Assembly: GCA_021791235.1 (NCBI GenBank)
Contig: JAJYXA010000522.1
Location: 1 to 16,541 of the forward strand
Direction of reading: 5' to 3'
Length of the DNA: 16,541 bases
Source: Pseudomonadota bacterium
Lineage (GTDB): Bacteria > Pseudomonadota > Gammaproteobacteria > Burkholderiales > Thiobacillaceae
Below, in pieces: positions 1 to 7,098 of the stretch (its first letter is position 1; the number at the start of each line of letters is the position of its first letter). Made by a program: the position numbers and the translations under genes. The notes under the pieces are model-generated. The model did not search any database. It saw only the letters and a list, made by a program, of their open reading frames with translations, and was not told the origin of the DNA.

Positions 1-580
1 CGAATACCTGGAATTTCTTTCCGTGCTCGTCCCCGGCGGCGAGTTCACCAGTCGCCTCGCCCAGGCTGTGCCGGGCGATTCCATCCTGGTGGAGAAGACC
101 AGCTACGGTTTCCTGAGCCCCGACCGTTTCCAGGACGGCAGCGATCTCTGGATGCTCGCCAGCGGCACCGGGCTCGCGCCCTTCCTCTCCATCCTGCGCG
201 ACCCGTCCGTCTGGGAGCGGTACGAGCGCCTGATCCTGGCCAATTGCGTTCGCCGCGGAGAGGAACTGGCCTATCGGGCGGAAATCGATGCGCTCGGCCG
301 GAACCAGCCGTTCGCGGGGGCTCGCGCCCGCCTGCGCTATATCCCCGCCGTCACCCGCGAGGCCTGGCCCGGCGCGCTCTCGGCTCGGATCACGCAGACG
401 CTCGCCGACGGCCGCCTGGAAGCGATGGCGGGGGCGCCGCTCGACCCGGCGCGCTCGCGCCTGATGATCTGCGGCAACCCGGACATGGTGCTGGAACTCA
501 GGGAAGCGCTGGGCCGACGCGGATTCAAGCTCGGACGACGCGGCGCACCCGGACAGCTGAGTTTGGAAAACGCCTGGTGA
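1..580 (+). CDS. fpr: Ferredoxin/flavodoxin-NADP(+) reductase, 3' part (5' end outside window)
   Basis: FAD-dependent reductase that moves electrons between NADPH and ferredoxin or flavodoxin in the cytoplasm. The reading frame is already open at the first complete codon (position 2), reading EYLEFLSVLVPGGEFTS, so the start lies upstream. The visible part covers the end of the FAD-binding barrel (the PGGEFTS stretch) and the whole NADP-binding domain. The nucleotide-binding loop ASGTGLAPFLSIL lies at about 160-200, and the late motif MICGNPDMVLELREAL lies about 35 residues before the stop. The protein ends in Trp (ENAW); an aromatic C-terminal residue that stacks on FAD is typical of the short bacterial Fpr subclass. 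It lies 53 nt upstream of the DUF2249 gene on the same strand, so it may supply electrons to the NnrS-type operon, but co-transcription is not shown. The frame and motifs make the family call firm; the electron partner is unknown. Confidence 0.93.
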   Translation, partial: EYLEFLSVLVPGGEFTSRLAQAVPGDSILVEKTSYGFLSPDRFQDGSDLWMLASGTGLAPFLSILRDPSVWERYERLILANCVRRGEELAYRAEIDALGRNQPFAGARARLRYIPAVTREAWPGALSARITQTLADGRLEAMAGAPLDPARSRLMICGNPDMVLELREALGRRGFKLGRRGAPGQLSLENAW

Positions 581-633
581 CGGACCCGCCCATCCCCATT
601 TCCCCCCCCCGAAACCTCCACAGGAGCCTGAGC

Positions 634-894
634 ATGAACCTGACCATCCATCAACACTTGTCGCCGGACGCCATTTATCCCTTCGATGCCCGCGGCATCG
701 CCAAGCGCTTTCGCCACGCAGCGATCTTCGGCGCCCTCGACGCGCTGCATAGCGGCGAGCGGATGCGCTTCGTCAATGATCACGATCCCCTGCCGCTGCT
801 CGAGCAATTGCAGCAGCGCTACGGGGAGACCGTGGATATCGCCTATCTGCGGCGGGAGCCGGGCGAAATCGTGATCGATTTCGTCAGGCGATGA
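634..894 (+). CDS. DUF2249 domain protein (small TusA-like fold)
   Basis: An 86-residue cytoplasmic protein starting MNLTIHQHLSPDAIYPFDARG. The ATG at 634 is preceded by an AGGAG Shine-Dalgarno at 623-627. The D-x-R-G segment near residue 20, followed by the I-F-x-A-L-D-A-L and V-N-D-H-D-P-x-P-L segments (about residues 34-55), is the usual signature of DUF2249. This family is often found beside denitrification, nitrite/NO reduction and hemerythrin genes; its biochemical role is not established. Its stop overlaps the next start (ATGA at 891-894), so it is translationally coupled to the FmdE-like gene, and through it to nnrS. It lacks the N-terminal CPxP cysteine of TusA sulfurtransferases, so a sulfur-carrier role is not supported by sequence. 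A run of nine C residues (602-610) lies between fpr and this gene. Confidence 0.82.
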   Translation: MNLTIHQHLSPDAIYPFDARGIAKRFRHAAIFGALDALHSGERMRFVNDHDPLPLLEQLQQRYGETVDIAYLRREPGEIVIDFVRR

Positions 895-1526
895 ACCCGG
901 CCGAAACCGTCATGCGCTACCCGCCCTTCTTCGATGCCGTGCCGCGCCTGACATTGCGCGATCCCCTGGCGCGATTCCTGGGCGCGGTCGGCGACGGCGT
1001 GATCGAATACACCTACCTCGACGCCGTCCGGCTGGCCGGCCACTCCTGCCCCACGGTGGCATCGGCCTACTGGATCACCCGCCGGGCGCTCGCCGCGCTG
1101 TATGGGGCCGACCTCCCCGAGCGCGGCGCGATCCGGGTCGACTTCCGCGAAGACCGCCTGACCGGCGTCACCGGCGTCATCGCCAACGTCGTCTCGATGC
1201 TCACCGGCGCGACGCAGGATACGGGATTCAAGGGGCTGGCCGGGCGCTTCGATCGGCGCCAACTGCTGTTCTTCAACGCCGCCGTGCCGCTCGACTGTCG
1301 CTTCACGCGCTGCGACACCGGCGCCGCCGTCGAAGTCGCCGCTCACGTCCAAAGGGTGCCGGGCGAGCCGGAGCTGCCCGGACTGATGCAGCGCTGCCTC
1401 TCCGGTGCGGCCGACCCCGAAGAGGCCGGGCGCTTCGGGACGGCCTGGCAGGACCGGGTGCGCCGCATCCTGCTCGACCACGGCGAAGACCCGGAGGTGT
1501 TCGTGCTCGAGCCTGGCGGCCGATGA
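891..1526 (+). CDS. FmdE-like domain protein in NnrS operon
   Basis: A 211-residue soluble protein with no signal peptide or membrane segment. The best landmark is G-H-S-C-P-T-V-A-S-A-Y at residues 50-60. It resembles the GHxCP segment of FmdE-type proteins, named for formylmethanofuran dehydrogenase operons but widespread in bacteria that lack methanogenesis. H51 and C53 are plausible metal ligands, and C136/C140-region cysteines (the C-R-F-T-R-C segment) could add others. The segment FREDRLTGVTGVIANVVSML follows, as in the family. It overlaps both neighbours by ATGA (891-894 and 1523-1526), so stoichiometric expression with the DUF2249 protein and NnrS is likely. A role in metal or cofactor handling for NO-related enzymes is inference from context only. 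The family assignment rests on the GHxCP motif and is moderately sure. Confidence 0.62.
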   Translation: MNPAETVMRYPPFFDAVPRLTLRDPLARFLGAVGDGVIEYTYLDAVRLAGHSCPTVASAYWITRRALAALYGADLPERGAIRVDFREDRLTGVTGVIANVVSMLTGATQDTGFKGLAGRFDRRQLLFFNAAVPLDCRFTRCDTGAAVEVAAHVQRVPGEPELPGLMQRCLSGAADPEEAGRFGTAWQDRVRRILLDHGEDPEVFVLEPGGR

Positions 1527-2683
1527 AGCGCGCGGGGCGTCCGCTGTGGCTGGTCGGCTTCCGGCCCTTCTTCATTCTGGCCTGCCTCTCCGGCATGAGC
1601 CTGCCGGTGCTCTGGGCCCTGATTTTCAACGGGCTCATCGCTCCGCCCGAGACCTCGTTCTCGATGGTCCAGTGGCACGCCCACGAAATGTTCTTCGGCT
1701 TCGGCTGGGCGGTGCTCGGCGGCTTTCTCCTGACCGCGACCAAGAACTGGGTCCAGGTTCGCGGCTACCACGACGGCGCCCTGAAGTTTCTGGTCGCCGC
1801 CTGGTTCTTCGAGCGGGCCGGCATGTGGTTTCAGGCTGACTGGCCGCCGTGGCTCTTCCTGCTCGCCAACAACCTGTTCCTGGTGAGCATCGTCGCCATG
1901 ATAGTGGCGACCTTGATCCGCAACCGCAAGACCGACAATTACCGCGACAACTATTTCTTCCTGCTGATCCTGCCGGCCTTCCTGGCGGCGAAGCATCTGA
2001 TGCTCGGCGCCGACACCATGCAGCTCGGCTGGAGCATGGCGATCGGCCTGTTCCGGATGGCCTTTCTGGTGATGCTCGAGCGCACGCTGACCCAGTTCAT
2101 GGGCAACGCCTTCCAGGTGAGCATCCTGAGGCACACGGCCCTGGACGGCGCCATCAAGCTGCTCGGCCTGGCGCTGGTCCTGGTCGGGCTGATGCCGCCC
2201 GGCTTCGCGGCGGCGGCCGCGCTGCTGCTGGCGCTGCTGCTCGCCATCCGGCTGGCGTTCTGGAAACCGCTGCTGGCTCTGCGCCGGCTCGATATCGGCA
2301 TCATGGTGCTGGGCTACCTGGCGATCGTCGCGCAACTCCTGATCGTGGCGCTCGACCGGGTCGCGCAGCCGCACTGGATCGGCGCGGTCTCGGTGCATGT
2401 CTTCGCGCTCGGCGTCGTCGGCCTGATCGTCCCGGCCATGCTGATCAGGATCTCGAACGGGCACACCGGCAGAAAGGTGGTCTTCGTCCGGGCGGACAAA
2501 CTGGCGCTGTGGCTGATGATGCTGGCCTTCGTTCTTCGCGTGATCGCCCCGCAACTCTATCCCGGCGCCTACGGCGACTGGATCGCCCTCACCGCGGCCT
2601 GCTGGTTCTCCTGCTTCGCGCTGTTAAGCTGGCGCTACTTGCCCATGCTCCTGCGCGCGCGGATAGACGGCAAGGAACATTAG
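1523..2683 (+). CDS. nnrS: NnrS family haem/copper membrane protein
   Basis: A 386-residue polytopic inner-membrane protein with about 10-12 hydrophobic segments. NnrS proteins are associated with denitrification and protection from nitrosative stress, and the Rhodobacter protein was reported to carry haem and copper. The hallmark motifs are present: GFRPFF at residues 12-17, and W-H-A-H-E-M-F-F-G-F at 51-60, whose histidines are likely metal ligands. A second conserved block is I-S-N-G-H-T-G-R-K near residue 310, followed by R-V-I-A-P close to the C-terminus. The length is close to the usual 390-400 residues. The start ATG at 1523 overlaps the preceding stop with little Shine-Dalgarno of its own, consistent with translational coupling. 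No FNR/Dnr-type box (TTGAT-N4-ATCAA) was seen in the visible upstream region, so the operon promoter may lie within or before fpr. Confidence 0.93.
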   Translation: MKRAGRPLWLVGFRPFFILACLSGMSLPVLWALIFNGLIAPPETSFSMVQWHAHEMFFGFGWAVLGGFLLTATKNWVQVRGYHDGALKFLVAAWFFERAGMWFQADWPPWLFLLANNLFLVSIVAMIVATLIRNRKTDNYRDNYFFLLILPAFLAAKHLMLGADTMQLGWSMAIGLFRMAFLVMLERTLTQFMGNAFQVSILRHTALDGAIKLLGLALVLVGLMPPGFAAAAALLLALLLAIRLAFWKPLLALRRLDIGIMVLGYLAIVAQLLIVALDRVAQPHWIGAVSVHVFALGVVGLIVPAMLIRISNGHTGRKVVFVRADKLALWLMMLAFVLRVIAPQLYPGAYGDWIALTAACWFSCFALLSWRYLPMLLRARIDGKEH

Positions 2684-2693
2684 AGGATGAGCG

Positions 2694-2996
2694 ATGAGCG
2701 AATACGTCAAGGCGTGGCAATGCATAGGCTGCGGCAAGATCGAGGCGCCGCAGACCTGCGTCGGGGTCTGCCAGGACCGCCGGGTGGAGTTCGTGTACGC
2801 CGACGAACACCGGGAGTTGCAACTCGAGCTCGCGCGTGAGCGCAGCCGGGCGGCGAAGCTGGCGGCGCTGGTGCGGCAACTGGCGGGAACGACGCCGCAC
2901 CCGGGCGAATGGGAACGCTGCTACCGGGCGCTGGCGGCTCAAGCGAGCCGGCTCCTGGCGACCTTGCCCCACGATGCGGCCGGCCCGGAATGCTGA
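2694..2996 (+). CDS. Small four-cysteine, coiled-coil protein of unknown function
   Basis: A 100-residue protein. The start at 2694 follows nnrS by 10 nt and has an AGAGG Shine-Dalgarno at 2682-2686 overlapping the nnrS stop, so it is the last member of the operon. The N-terminal third holds C10-x2-C13-x8-C22-x3-C26, a compact metal-binding (zinc-ribbon-like or Fe-S) arrangement in the segment WQCIGCGKIEAPQTC. It is followed by a highly charged helical stretch (about residues 36-68, repeats of E/L/R/A) that looks like a coiled coil, and a final Cys at position 100. There is no signal peptide or membrane segment. I do not recognise a named family. The position suggests a cytoplasmic accessory or redox/metal-sensing partner of the NnrS cluster, which is inference. 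The ORF has an operon-like position and a good ribosome site, so it is very likely real. Confidence 0.75.
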   Translation: MSEYVKAWQCIGCGKIEAPQTCVGVCQDRRVEFVYADEHRELQLELARERSRAAKLAALVRQLAGTTPHPGEWERCYRALAAQASRLLATLPHDAAGPEC

Positions 2997-3029
2997 TCAT
3001 CGCTCAATCCGCGCGCGATCTATTTCAGC

Positions 3030-3057
3030 TTGCACTTATATCATGCTGTGATATAGT
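3030..3057 (+). promoter_or_regulatory. Predicted sigma-70 promoter of the DsrC-like gene
   Basis: TTGCAC (3030-3035) and TATAGT (3052-3057) lie 16 bp apart, and each matches its consensus hexamer at four of six positions. The site is 33 nt upstream of the start codon and sits in a short AT-rich island between two GC-rich genes. It separates the DsrC-like gene from the nnrS operon. Confidence 0.55.
3037..3055. promoter_or_regulatory. Perfect 7-bp inverted repeat, candidate operator
   Basis: TATATCA (3037-3043) and TGATATA (3049-3055) form an exact inverted repeat around the 5-bp spacer TGCTG. The palindrome covers most of the predicted -35/-10 spacer and the first bases of the -10 hexamer, where a bound dimeric repressor would block RNA polymerase. 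The length and symmetry fit a winged-helix or HTH dimer. The cognate regulator cannot be named from the site. Confidence 0.5.
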
Positions 3058-3089
3058 ATTTCCGCTGGCCTTTTTCTCGGAGGTGATGG

Positions 3090-3416
3090 ATGGAAGTGAT
3101 GACGAAATTGCCGAAGACTGACGACGAGGGTTACCTGGTAGAACCGCAGGAATGGGACGAAGAAGTAGCGGAGGCACTCGCCCGCCAGGAGAACCTGCTG
3201 CTGACCGATGAGCATTGGGATGCCATCCGCTTCATGCGCGATTTTTATCGGGATCGGCAAGTCGCCCCCGACGTGCGCTTCGTGATCTGGCATCTGGCCG
3301 AGCGCTTCGGGCCCTCTTCCCGCAACAAGATCTTCGAACTGTTTCCCTACGGCTACGTGAAGCAGGCTTGCAAGATCGCCGGCATGAAGCGGCCCCGCGG
3401 CTGGAGTTCGGGTTAG
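3090..3416 (+). CDS. DsrC/TusE-family protein lacking the penultimate cysteine
   Basis: A 108-residue cytoplasmic protein of the DsrC/TusE/RspA superfamily. DsrC carries sulfur as a trisulfide for dissimilatory sulfite reductase, and TusE relays sulfur for tRNA 2-thiouridine. Family landmarks are D-E-G-Y-L (12-16), W22, L-T-D-E-H-W-D (38-44), R-F-M-R-D-F-Y (47-53), A-P-D-V-R (59-63), and L-F-P-Y-G-Y-V-K-Q-A-C-K-I-A-G (84-98). C94 corresponds to the upstream cysteine of DsrC (CysB). The catalytic position 11 residues later (CysA, in PTGCV of DsrC) is W105 in RPRGWSSG. The K-G-N-S loop before LFPYG is also replaced and two residues shorter. It is therefore unlikely to be a normal DsrC or TusE, and a regulatory or redox role is possible. 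The start at 3090 has a strong GGAGG site six nt upstream. Its stop overlaps the convergent gspE stop by 3 nt. Confidence 0.9.
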   Translation: MEVMTKLPKTDDEGYLVEPQEWDEEVAEALARQENLLLTDEHWDAIRFMRDFYRDRQVAPDVRFVIWHLAERFGPSSRNKIFELFPYGYVKQACKIAGMKRPRGWSSG

Positions 3417-5221
3417 AAGCCCTGCACCGGCGGCGCCACCTTCATCACTTCCTCGATGGTGGTTAAGCCCGCCGCGATCTTCAGCGCGCCCGAGATGCGC
3501 AGCGGCTTCATGCCTTCGCGCGTGGCCAGCTCGCGGATCCGGGCCAGATCGGCGGCGGCGGTGATCTGCTTGTTGATCTCCGGCGACAGCAGCAGGATTT
3601 CGTAGATGCCGACGCGGCCGCTGTAGCCGGTCATCCGGCATTCCAGGCAGCCCACCGGATGGTAGAGCTTGGCCGGCATCTTGGCTTTCCATGGCGCCAC
3701 CAGCTCGCGCCAGGCCGCCTCGTCCTCGGCGCGCAGGCTGCCTGCCTTCTTGCAGTGCGGGCAGAGCGTCCGGACCAGGCGTTGCGCCATCACGCCGAGT
3801 ATCGTCGAATTGAGCAGGTAGGCCGGCACGCCCAGATCGAGCAGGCGCGTGATCGCCGAAGGGGCGTCGTTGGTGTGCAGCGTCGACAGCACCAGGTGGC
3901 CGGTCAGCGCCGCCTGGATGGCCATGTCGGCGGTCTCCAGATCGCGGATCTCGCCGATCATGATGATGTCCGGGTCCTGGCGCATCAGCGCGCGGATGCC
4001 TTCGGCGAAGCCCATGTCGATGCCCGCGAGCGCCTGCACCTGATTGAAGCTCGGCTCGACCATCTCGATCGGATCCTCGATGGTGCACACATTCACCTCG
4101 GGCGTGGCCAGCGCCTTCAGCGTGGTGTAGAGCGTGGTGGTCTTGCCCGAGCCGGTCGGTCCGGTGACCAGGACGATGCCGTTGGGCTGGGTCGTCATCC
4201 TGCGCCAGCGCTCGCCGTCCTCCTCGGAGAAACCCAGCTCGCGCTCGTCGCGCACCAGCACCTCGGGGTCGAAGATGCGCATCACCAGCTTCTCGCCGAA
4301 CACCGTCGGCAGGGTGGACAGGCGCAGCTCCACCTCGGTGCCGTCGGGGGTGCGCGTCTTGATCCGGCCGTCCTGGGGGCGGCGCTTCTCGACCACGTCC
4401 ATGCGCCCGAGGATCTTGATGCGGCTGGTCATGGCGTTCAGCACCGGCATCGGGATCTGGTACACCTGGTGCAGCACGCCGTCGATGCGGAAGCGCACGA
4501 TGCCTAAGTCGCGCCGCGGCTCGACGTGGATGTCGCTGGCGCGCTGCTCGAAGGCGTATTGCCAGAGCCAGTCGACGATGCGCACGATGTGCTGGTCGTT
4601 GGCGTCGAAGCTGCGGTTGGCCCGGCCCAGTTCGACCAGCTGCTCGAAGTTGGTGAGCCCGGCGCCGCCGACGCTGCCGCCGGTCATCGCGGTCTTCACC
4701 GACTTGGCGAGGTTGTAGAACTCCACCTGGAAGCGCGCGATGGCGTCCGGGTTGGCAATGACGCGGCGGATCTCCTTGCGCAGGATGGGCCGCAACTCCT
4801 CCTCCCAGGCGCGCTGGAAGGGCTCGGCGGTGGCCACCACCACCTCGCGCGCGGTCACCTCCACCGGCAGGACGCGAAAGCGCGTGGCGTAGGCGTTGGA
4901 CACCACTTCGGTGACGGCGGCGAAATCGATCTTGAGCGGATCGATGTGCAGGTATTCCAGCCCGCACCATTGCGCCAGCCATTGGCTCAGCGTCTCGATA
5001 TCGAGGACCCGGTGGGGCGGCCGCGCCGACTTCCATTTCTGCTCGGCCACGACGATCAAGGGATGAATGTCGCCGCGGAAATAGCGCCGCTCCTTGAGGA
5101 AGCGTTCGGCCTCGGGGACGTCGATCAGCCCGTCGGCGGCCAGGGCATCGACCACCTCGACCAGGGTCAGGCGATGTTCCTTCGGTTCCTTGCCCGGCGG
5201 GCTATCAGCGGTGCGCGGCAT
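3413..5221 (-). CDS. GspE/PulE/PilB-family secretion or type IV pilus assembly ATPase
   Basis: A 602-residue cytoplasmic traffic ATPase that powers type II secretion or type IV pilus assembly. The N-terminal region (about 15-180) resembles the GspE N1E/N2 domain. The C-terminal ATPase has Walker A GPTGSGKTTT (354-363), an Asp box I-E-D-P-I-E (381-386), Walker B D-P-D-I-I-M-I-G-E-I-R-D (416-427) and a His box T-L-H-T-N-D-A (447-453). A tetracysteine zinc site follows: C487-x2-C490 and C525-x2-C528. All catalytic elements look intact, and the length is typical. The ATG at 5221 has an AGGA site about nine nt upstream. No other gsp or pil genes are adjacent, so this is an orphan ATPase serving a machine encoded elsewhere. 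Between GspE and PilB the sequence alone does not decide. The preceding minus-strand gene is dsbG-like (83-nt gap), so the two may be co-transcribed. Confidence 0.93.
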   Translation of the reverse strand: MPRTADSPPGKEPKEHRLTLVEVVDALAADGLIDVPEAERFLKERRYFRGDIHPLIVVAEQKWKSARPPHRVLDIETLSQWLAQWCGLEYLHIDPLKIDFAAVTEVVSNAYATRFRVLPVEVTAREVVVATAEPFQRAWEEELRPILRKEIRRVIANPDAIARFQVEFYNLAKSVKTAMTGGSVGGAGLTNFEQLVELGRANRSFDANDQHIVRIVDWLWQYAFEQRASDIHVEPRRDLGIVRFRIDGVLHQVYQIPMPVLNAMTSRIKILGRMDVVEKRRPQDGRIKTRTPDGTEVELRLSTLPTVFGEKLVMRIFDPEVLVRDERELGFSEEDGERWRRMTTQPNGIVLVTGPTGSGKTTTLYTTLKALATPEVNVCTIEDPIEMVEPSFNQVQALAGIDMGFAEGIRALMRQDPDIIMIGEIRDLETADMAIQAALTGHLVLSTLHTNDAPSAITRLLDLGVPAYLLNSTILGVMAQRLVRTLCPHCKKAGSLRAEDEAAWRELVAPWKAKMPAKLYHPVGCLECRMTGYSGRVGIYEILLLSPEINKQITAAADLARIRELATREGMKPLRISGALKIAAGLTTIEEVMKVAPPVQGF

Positions 5222-5304
5222 GGCGGTCCTGCGGGCGGGCTATGGCCGCACTATAGCCGACAAGCGGCAGCGGCTCAACGGCGCGGGACCGCCTCCGGTC
5301 AGGC

Positions 5305-6132
5305 TCAGCGGAATTTGGCGAGCGCCGGGTCGTCGTTCTTCTGCTCGGGCAAGCCGACGATCGCCGGAATGTCGGACAGGCGCGGCATGCCGCTGATCGC
5401 CTTGATCTTGCCGCTCTTGTCCCGCCAGACGATGCCCGGCGTGCCGCCGATGCCGAACTTGTCCATCAGCTCCGCGTTGCTCCGGAGCGCCAGGGCGATC
5501 TGGGGATGCGTGTCGGCGCCGAAGCCGGCCGGAGCGGGCTTGCCCAGGCCGCCGCTTTGCTCCATCTTGCGGAAGGCCGCGGTCTTGTCGGCGGCGGCCA
5601 TGATCGCGATCGCCTTGGGCATGCTGGTGGGTCCCAGCACCGCCACCGGCACCCAGTGGATCTGCAGGCCGACTCTCTCGTAGGCCTGCAGCGCCATCCA
5701 GGTGTAGTGGCAGTAGGGGCAGTTCGGATCGAAGAACACGTAGAGCACGCTCTTGGGATTCTTGGCCGCTCCCTCGACGATGTGCGGCGCCCGGATCAGC
5801 TCCTTCAGCAAGGCCGCGCGGTCGGGCTTGGGAATGTACTGTTCGGCATAGCGTGAGGTGAGATTCCGGCTGTTCTCGTCGATCAGATCGCCGGCGATCA
5901 GCGTCTTGCGATCGGGCGTGGTAAACACCAGCGAATAGTGCCCTTTCTCCGACAGCACCCAGCCGGTGAGCGACGACGCCGCGGGGAAGGTCTTGACCAC
6001 CTTGACGCCGCTATCGACCGCCGCCTGGATCTGCTTCGGGTAACCGGCGGCGAGGCTGGACGCGGGCTGCGCCAGGAGCAGCGGCGCGACGATGAGCGCG
6101 AGGCGGGCGGACGTCTTGAATGCTTCGAACAT
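5305..6132 (-). CDS. dsbG: DsbG/DsbC-type periplasmic thiol:disulfide interchange protein
   Basis: A 275-residue exported thioredoxin-fold protein that reduces or isomerises disulfides, or protects single cysteines from oxidation, in the periplasm. The N-terminus is a signal peptide: positive MFEAFKTSAR, a hydrophobic core, and likely cleavage after S-S-L-A-A (about residue 29). The dimerisation-type N-domain follows. The catalytic motif is F-F-D-P-N-C-P-Y-C (133-141); CPYC is the DsbG form, whereas DsbC has CGYC. The cis-proline loop is G-G-T-P (229-232). The start was placed at 6132, not at the ATGs upstream (6213 or 6144), because GGAG at 6139-6142 gives a proper ribosome site and the signal peptide begins there. 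It lies 83 nt upstream of the gspE-like gene. A link to folding of secreted or pilus proteins is plausible but inferred. Confidence 0.88.
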   Translation of the reverse strand: MFEAFKTSARLALIVAPLLLAQPASSLAAGYPKQIQAAVDSGVKVVKTFPAASSLTGWVLSEKGHYSLVFTTPDRKTLIAGDLIDENSRNLTSRYAEQYIPKPDRAALLKELIRAPHIVEGAAKNPKSVLYVFFDPNCPYCHYTWMALQAYERVGLQIHWVPVAVLGPTSMPKAIAIMAAADKTAAFRKMEQSGGLGKPAPAGFGADTHPQIALALRSNAELMDKFGIGGTPGIVWRDKSGKIKAISGMPRLSDIPAIVGLPEQKNDDPALAKFR

Positions 6133-6258
6133 GCGTTTCTCCATTGCAACAAGCTTGTGGGTGATGGCATCATCGCCGAGTTGCATCCGCACGTGGCGGC
6201 GAGGCTCGACCATTTCCCGCTAATATTAAACTTAAACGATCTGCCCGTGTTCGCCGCC

Positions 6259-7074
6259 ATGCCAGACAGCGCCCGCCTCGATCTTCCCGCCTATCTCGAA
6301 CGCATCGCCTATCGCGGCGAACTGCTGCCCTCGCGGTCGCTGCTGCAGGCGCTGCATCTCGCCCACGCGACGCACATCCCGTTCGAGAATCTCGACGTCC
6401 TGCAAGGCCGCGCCATCCGCCTCGACCTGGCGGGCCTGCAGGCGAAGCTGGTCGCGGGCGGGCGCGGCGGCTACTGCTTCGAGCAGAACCTGCTGTTCCA
6501 GGCCGCCCTCGAGACCCTGGGCTTCGCGGTGCTCCCGCTGGCGGCGCGGGTGCGCTACCGCAGCCAGCGCATCCTGCCGCGCACCCACATGCTGCTCTTG
6601 GTCGAGAGCGACGGCGGGCGCTGGCTGTGCGACGTCGGCTTCGGCGCCGAGGGCCTGCTGCTGCCGGTGCCCTTCGGCACGGCTGAGGAAGTGCGCCACT
6701 TCGCCTGGCGCTACCGCATCGTCCCCGATGAGGGCCAGTGGCTGCTGCAGTCCTGGCAGCAGACGCCGGAACCCGGTTGGCAGGATCTCTACGCCTTCAC
6801 CCTGGAAGCGCAGCATCTCGCCGACTTCGAGATGGCCAACCACTACGTGTCGACGCATCCCGATTCGCGCTTCGTGCAGACGCTGACGGTGCAACTGCCC
6901 ACGCCCGAGGGCCGGCATGTCCTGAGGAACCGCGAGCTGATCTTCGATCGCGGCGCGAGCCTGGACCGCCGCCTGCTGGCCGACGACGAGGAACTGCTAA
7001 TGGTGCTGGCCGGAACCTTCGGCCTGCGCTTTGCCCCGGGCACGCGCTTTCATTACCGCGACGGAGCACCGTAG
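6259..7074 (+). CDS. nat: Arylamine N-acetyltransferase
   Basis: A 271-residue cytoplasmic enzyme transferring acetyl (or another acyl) from CoA to arylamines, arylhydrazines or similar amines by a ping-pong mechanism. The family's cysteine-protease-like triad is complete: C73 in R-G-G-Y-C-F-E-Q-N (69-77), H110 in R-T-H-M-L-L-L (108-114) and D125 in C-D-V-G-F-G (124-129). The early P-F-E-N-L-D block (41-46) is also canonical. The length matches bacterial NATs (about 270-285). The ATG at 6259 was chosen because the homologous region begins right after it (L-P-A-Y-L-E-R-I). The ribosome site is weak, and a GTG 12 nt upstream is possible. It is divergent from dsbG across a 126-nt spacer and is probably monocistronic. 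It is convergent with the XRE regulator 24 nt downstream. The natural substrate is unknown. Confidence 0.94.
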   Translation: MPDSARLDLPAYLERIAYRGELLPSRSLLQALHLAHATHIPFENLDVLQGRAIRLDLAGLQAKLVAGGRGGYCFEQNLLFQAALETLGFAVLPLAARVRYRSQRILPRTHMLLLVESDGGRWLCDVGFGAEGLLLPVPFGTAEEVRHFAWRYRIVPDEGQWLLQSWQQTPEPGWQDLYAFTLEAQHLADFEMANHYVSTHPDSRFVQTLTVQLPTPEGRHVLRNRELIFDRGASLDRRLLADDEELLMVLAGTFGLRFAPGTRFHYRDGAP

Positions 7075-7098
7075 CACCACGAGCAGCTTAGCGTCTAT

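Noticed and set aside
602..610. Nine-C run between fpr and the DUF2249 gene as a phase-variation switch
   Set aside because: It is intergenic, not at promoter spacing that I can identify, and such runs are common by chance at this GC content.
1343..2554. Long open frame on the minus strand opposite nnrS (about 400 codons)
   Set aside because: Its product is a low-complexity His/Gln/Arg/Glu-rich string typical of the antisense of a GC-rich membrane gene; NnrS on the plus strand is clear.
3030..3057. FNR/Dnr-type operator upstream of the DsrC-like gene
   Set aside because: The palindrome half-site is TATATCA with a 5-bp spacer, not TTGAT-N4-ATCAA.
3659..4507. Plus-strand open frame opposite the GspE-like ATPase
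   Set aside because: It is a shadow of the ATPase gene; the product is Arg/His/Gln/Leu repeats with no motif.
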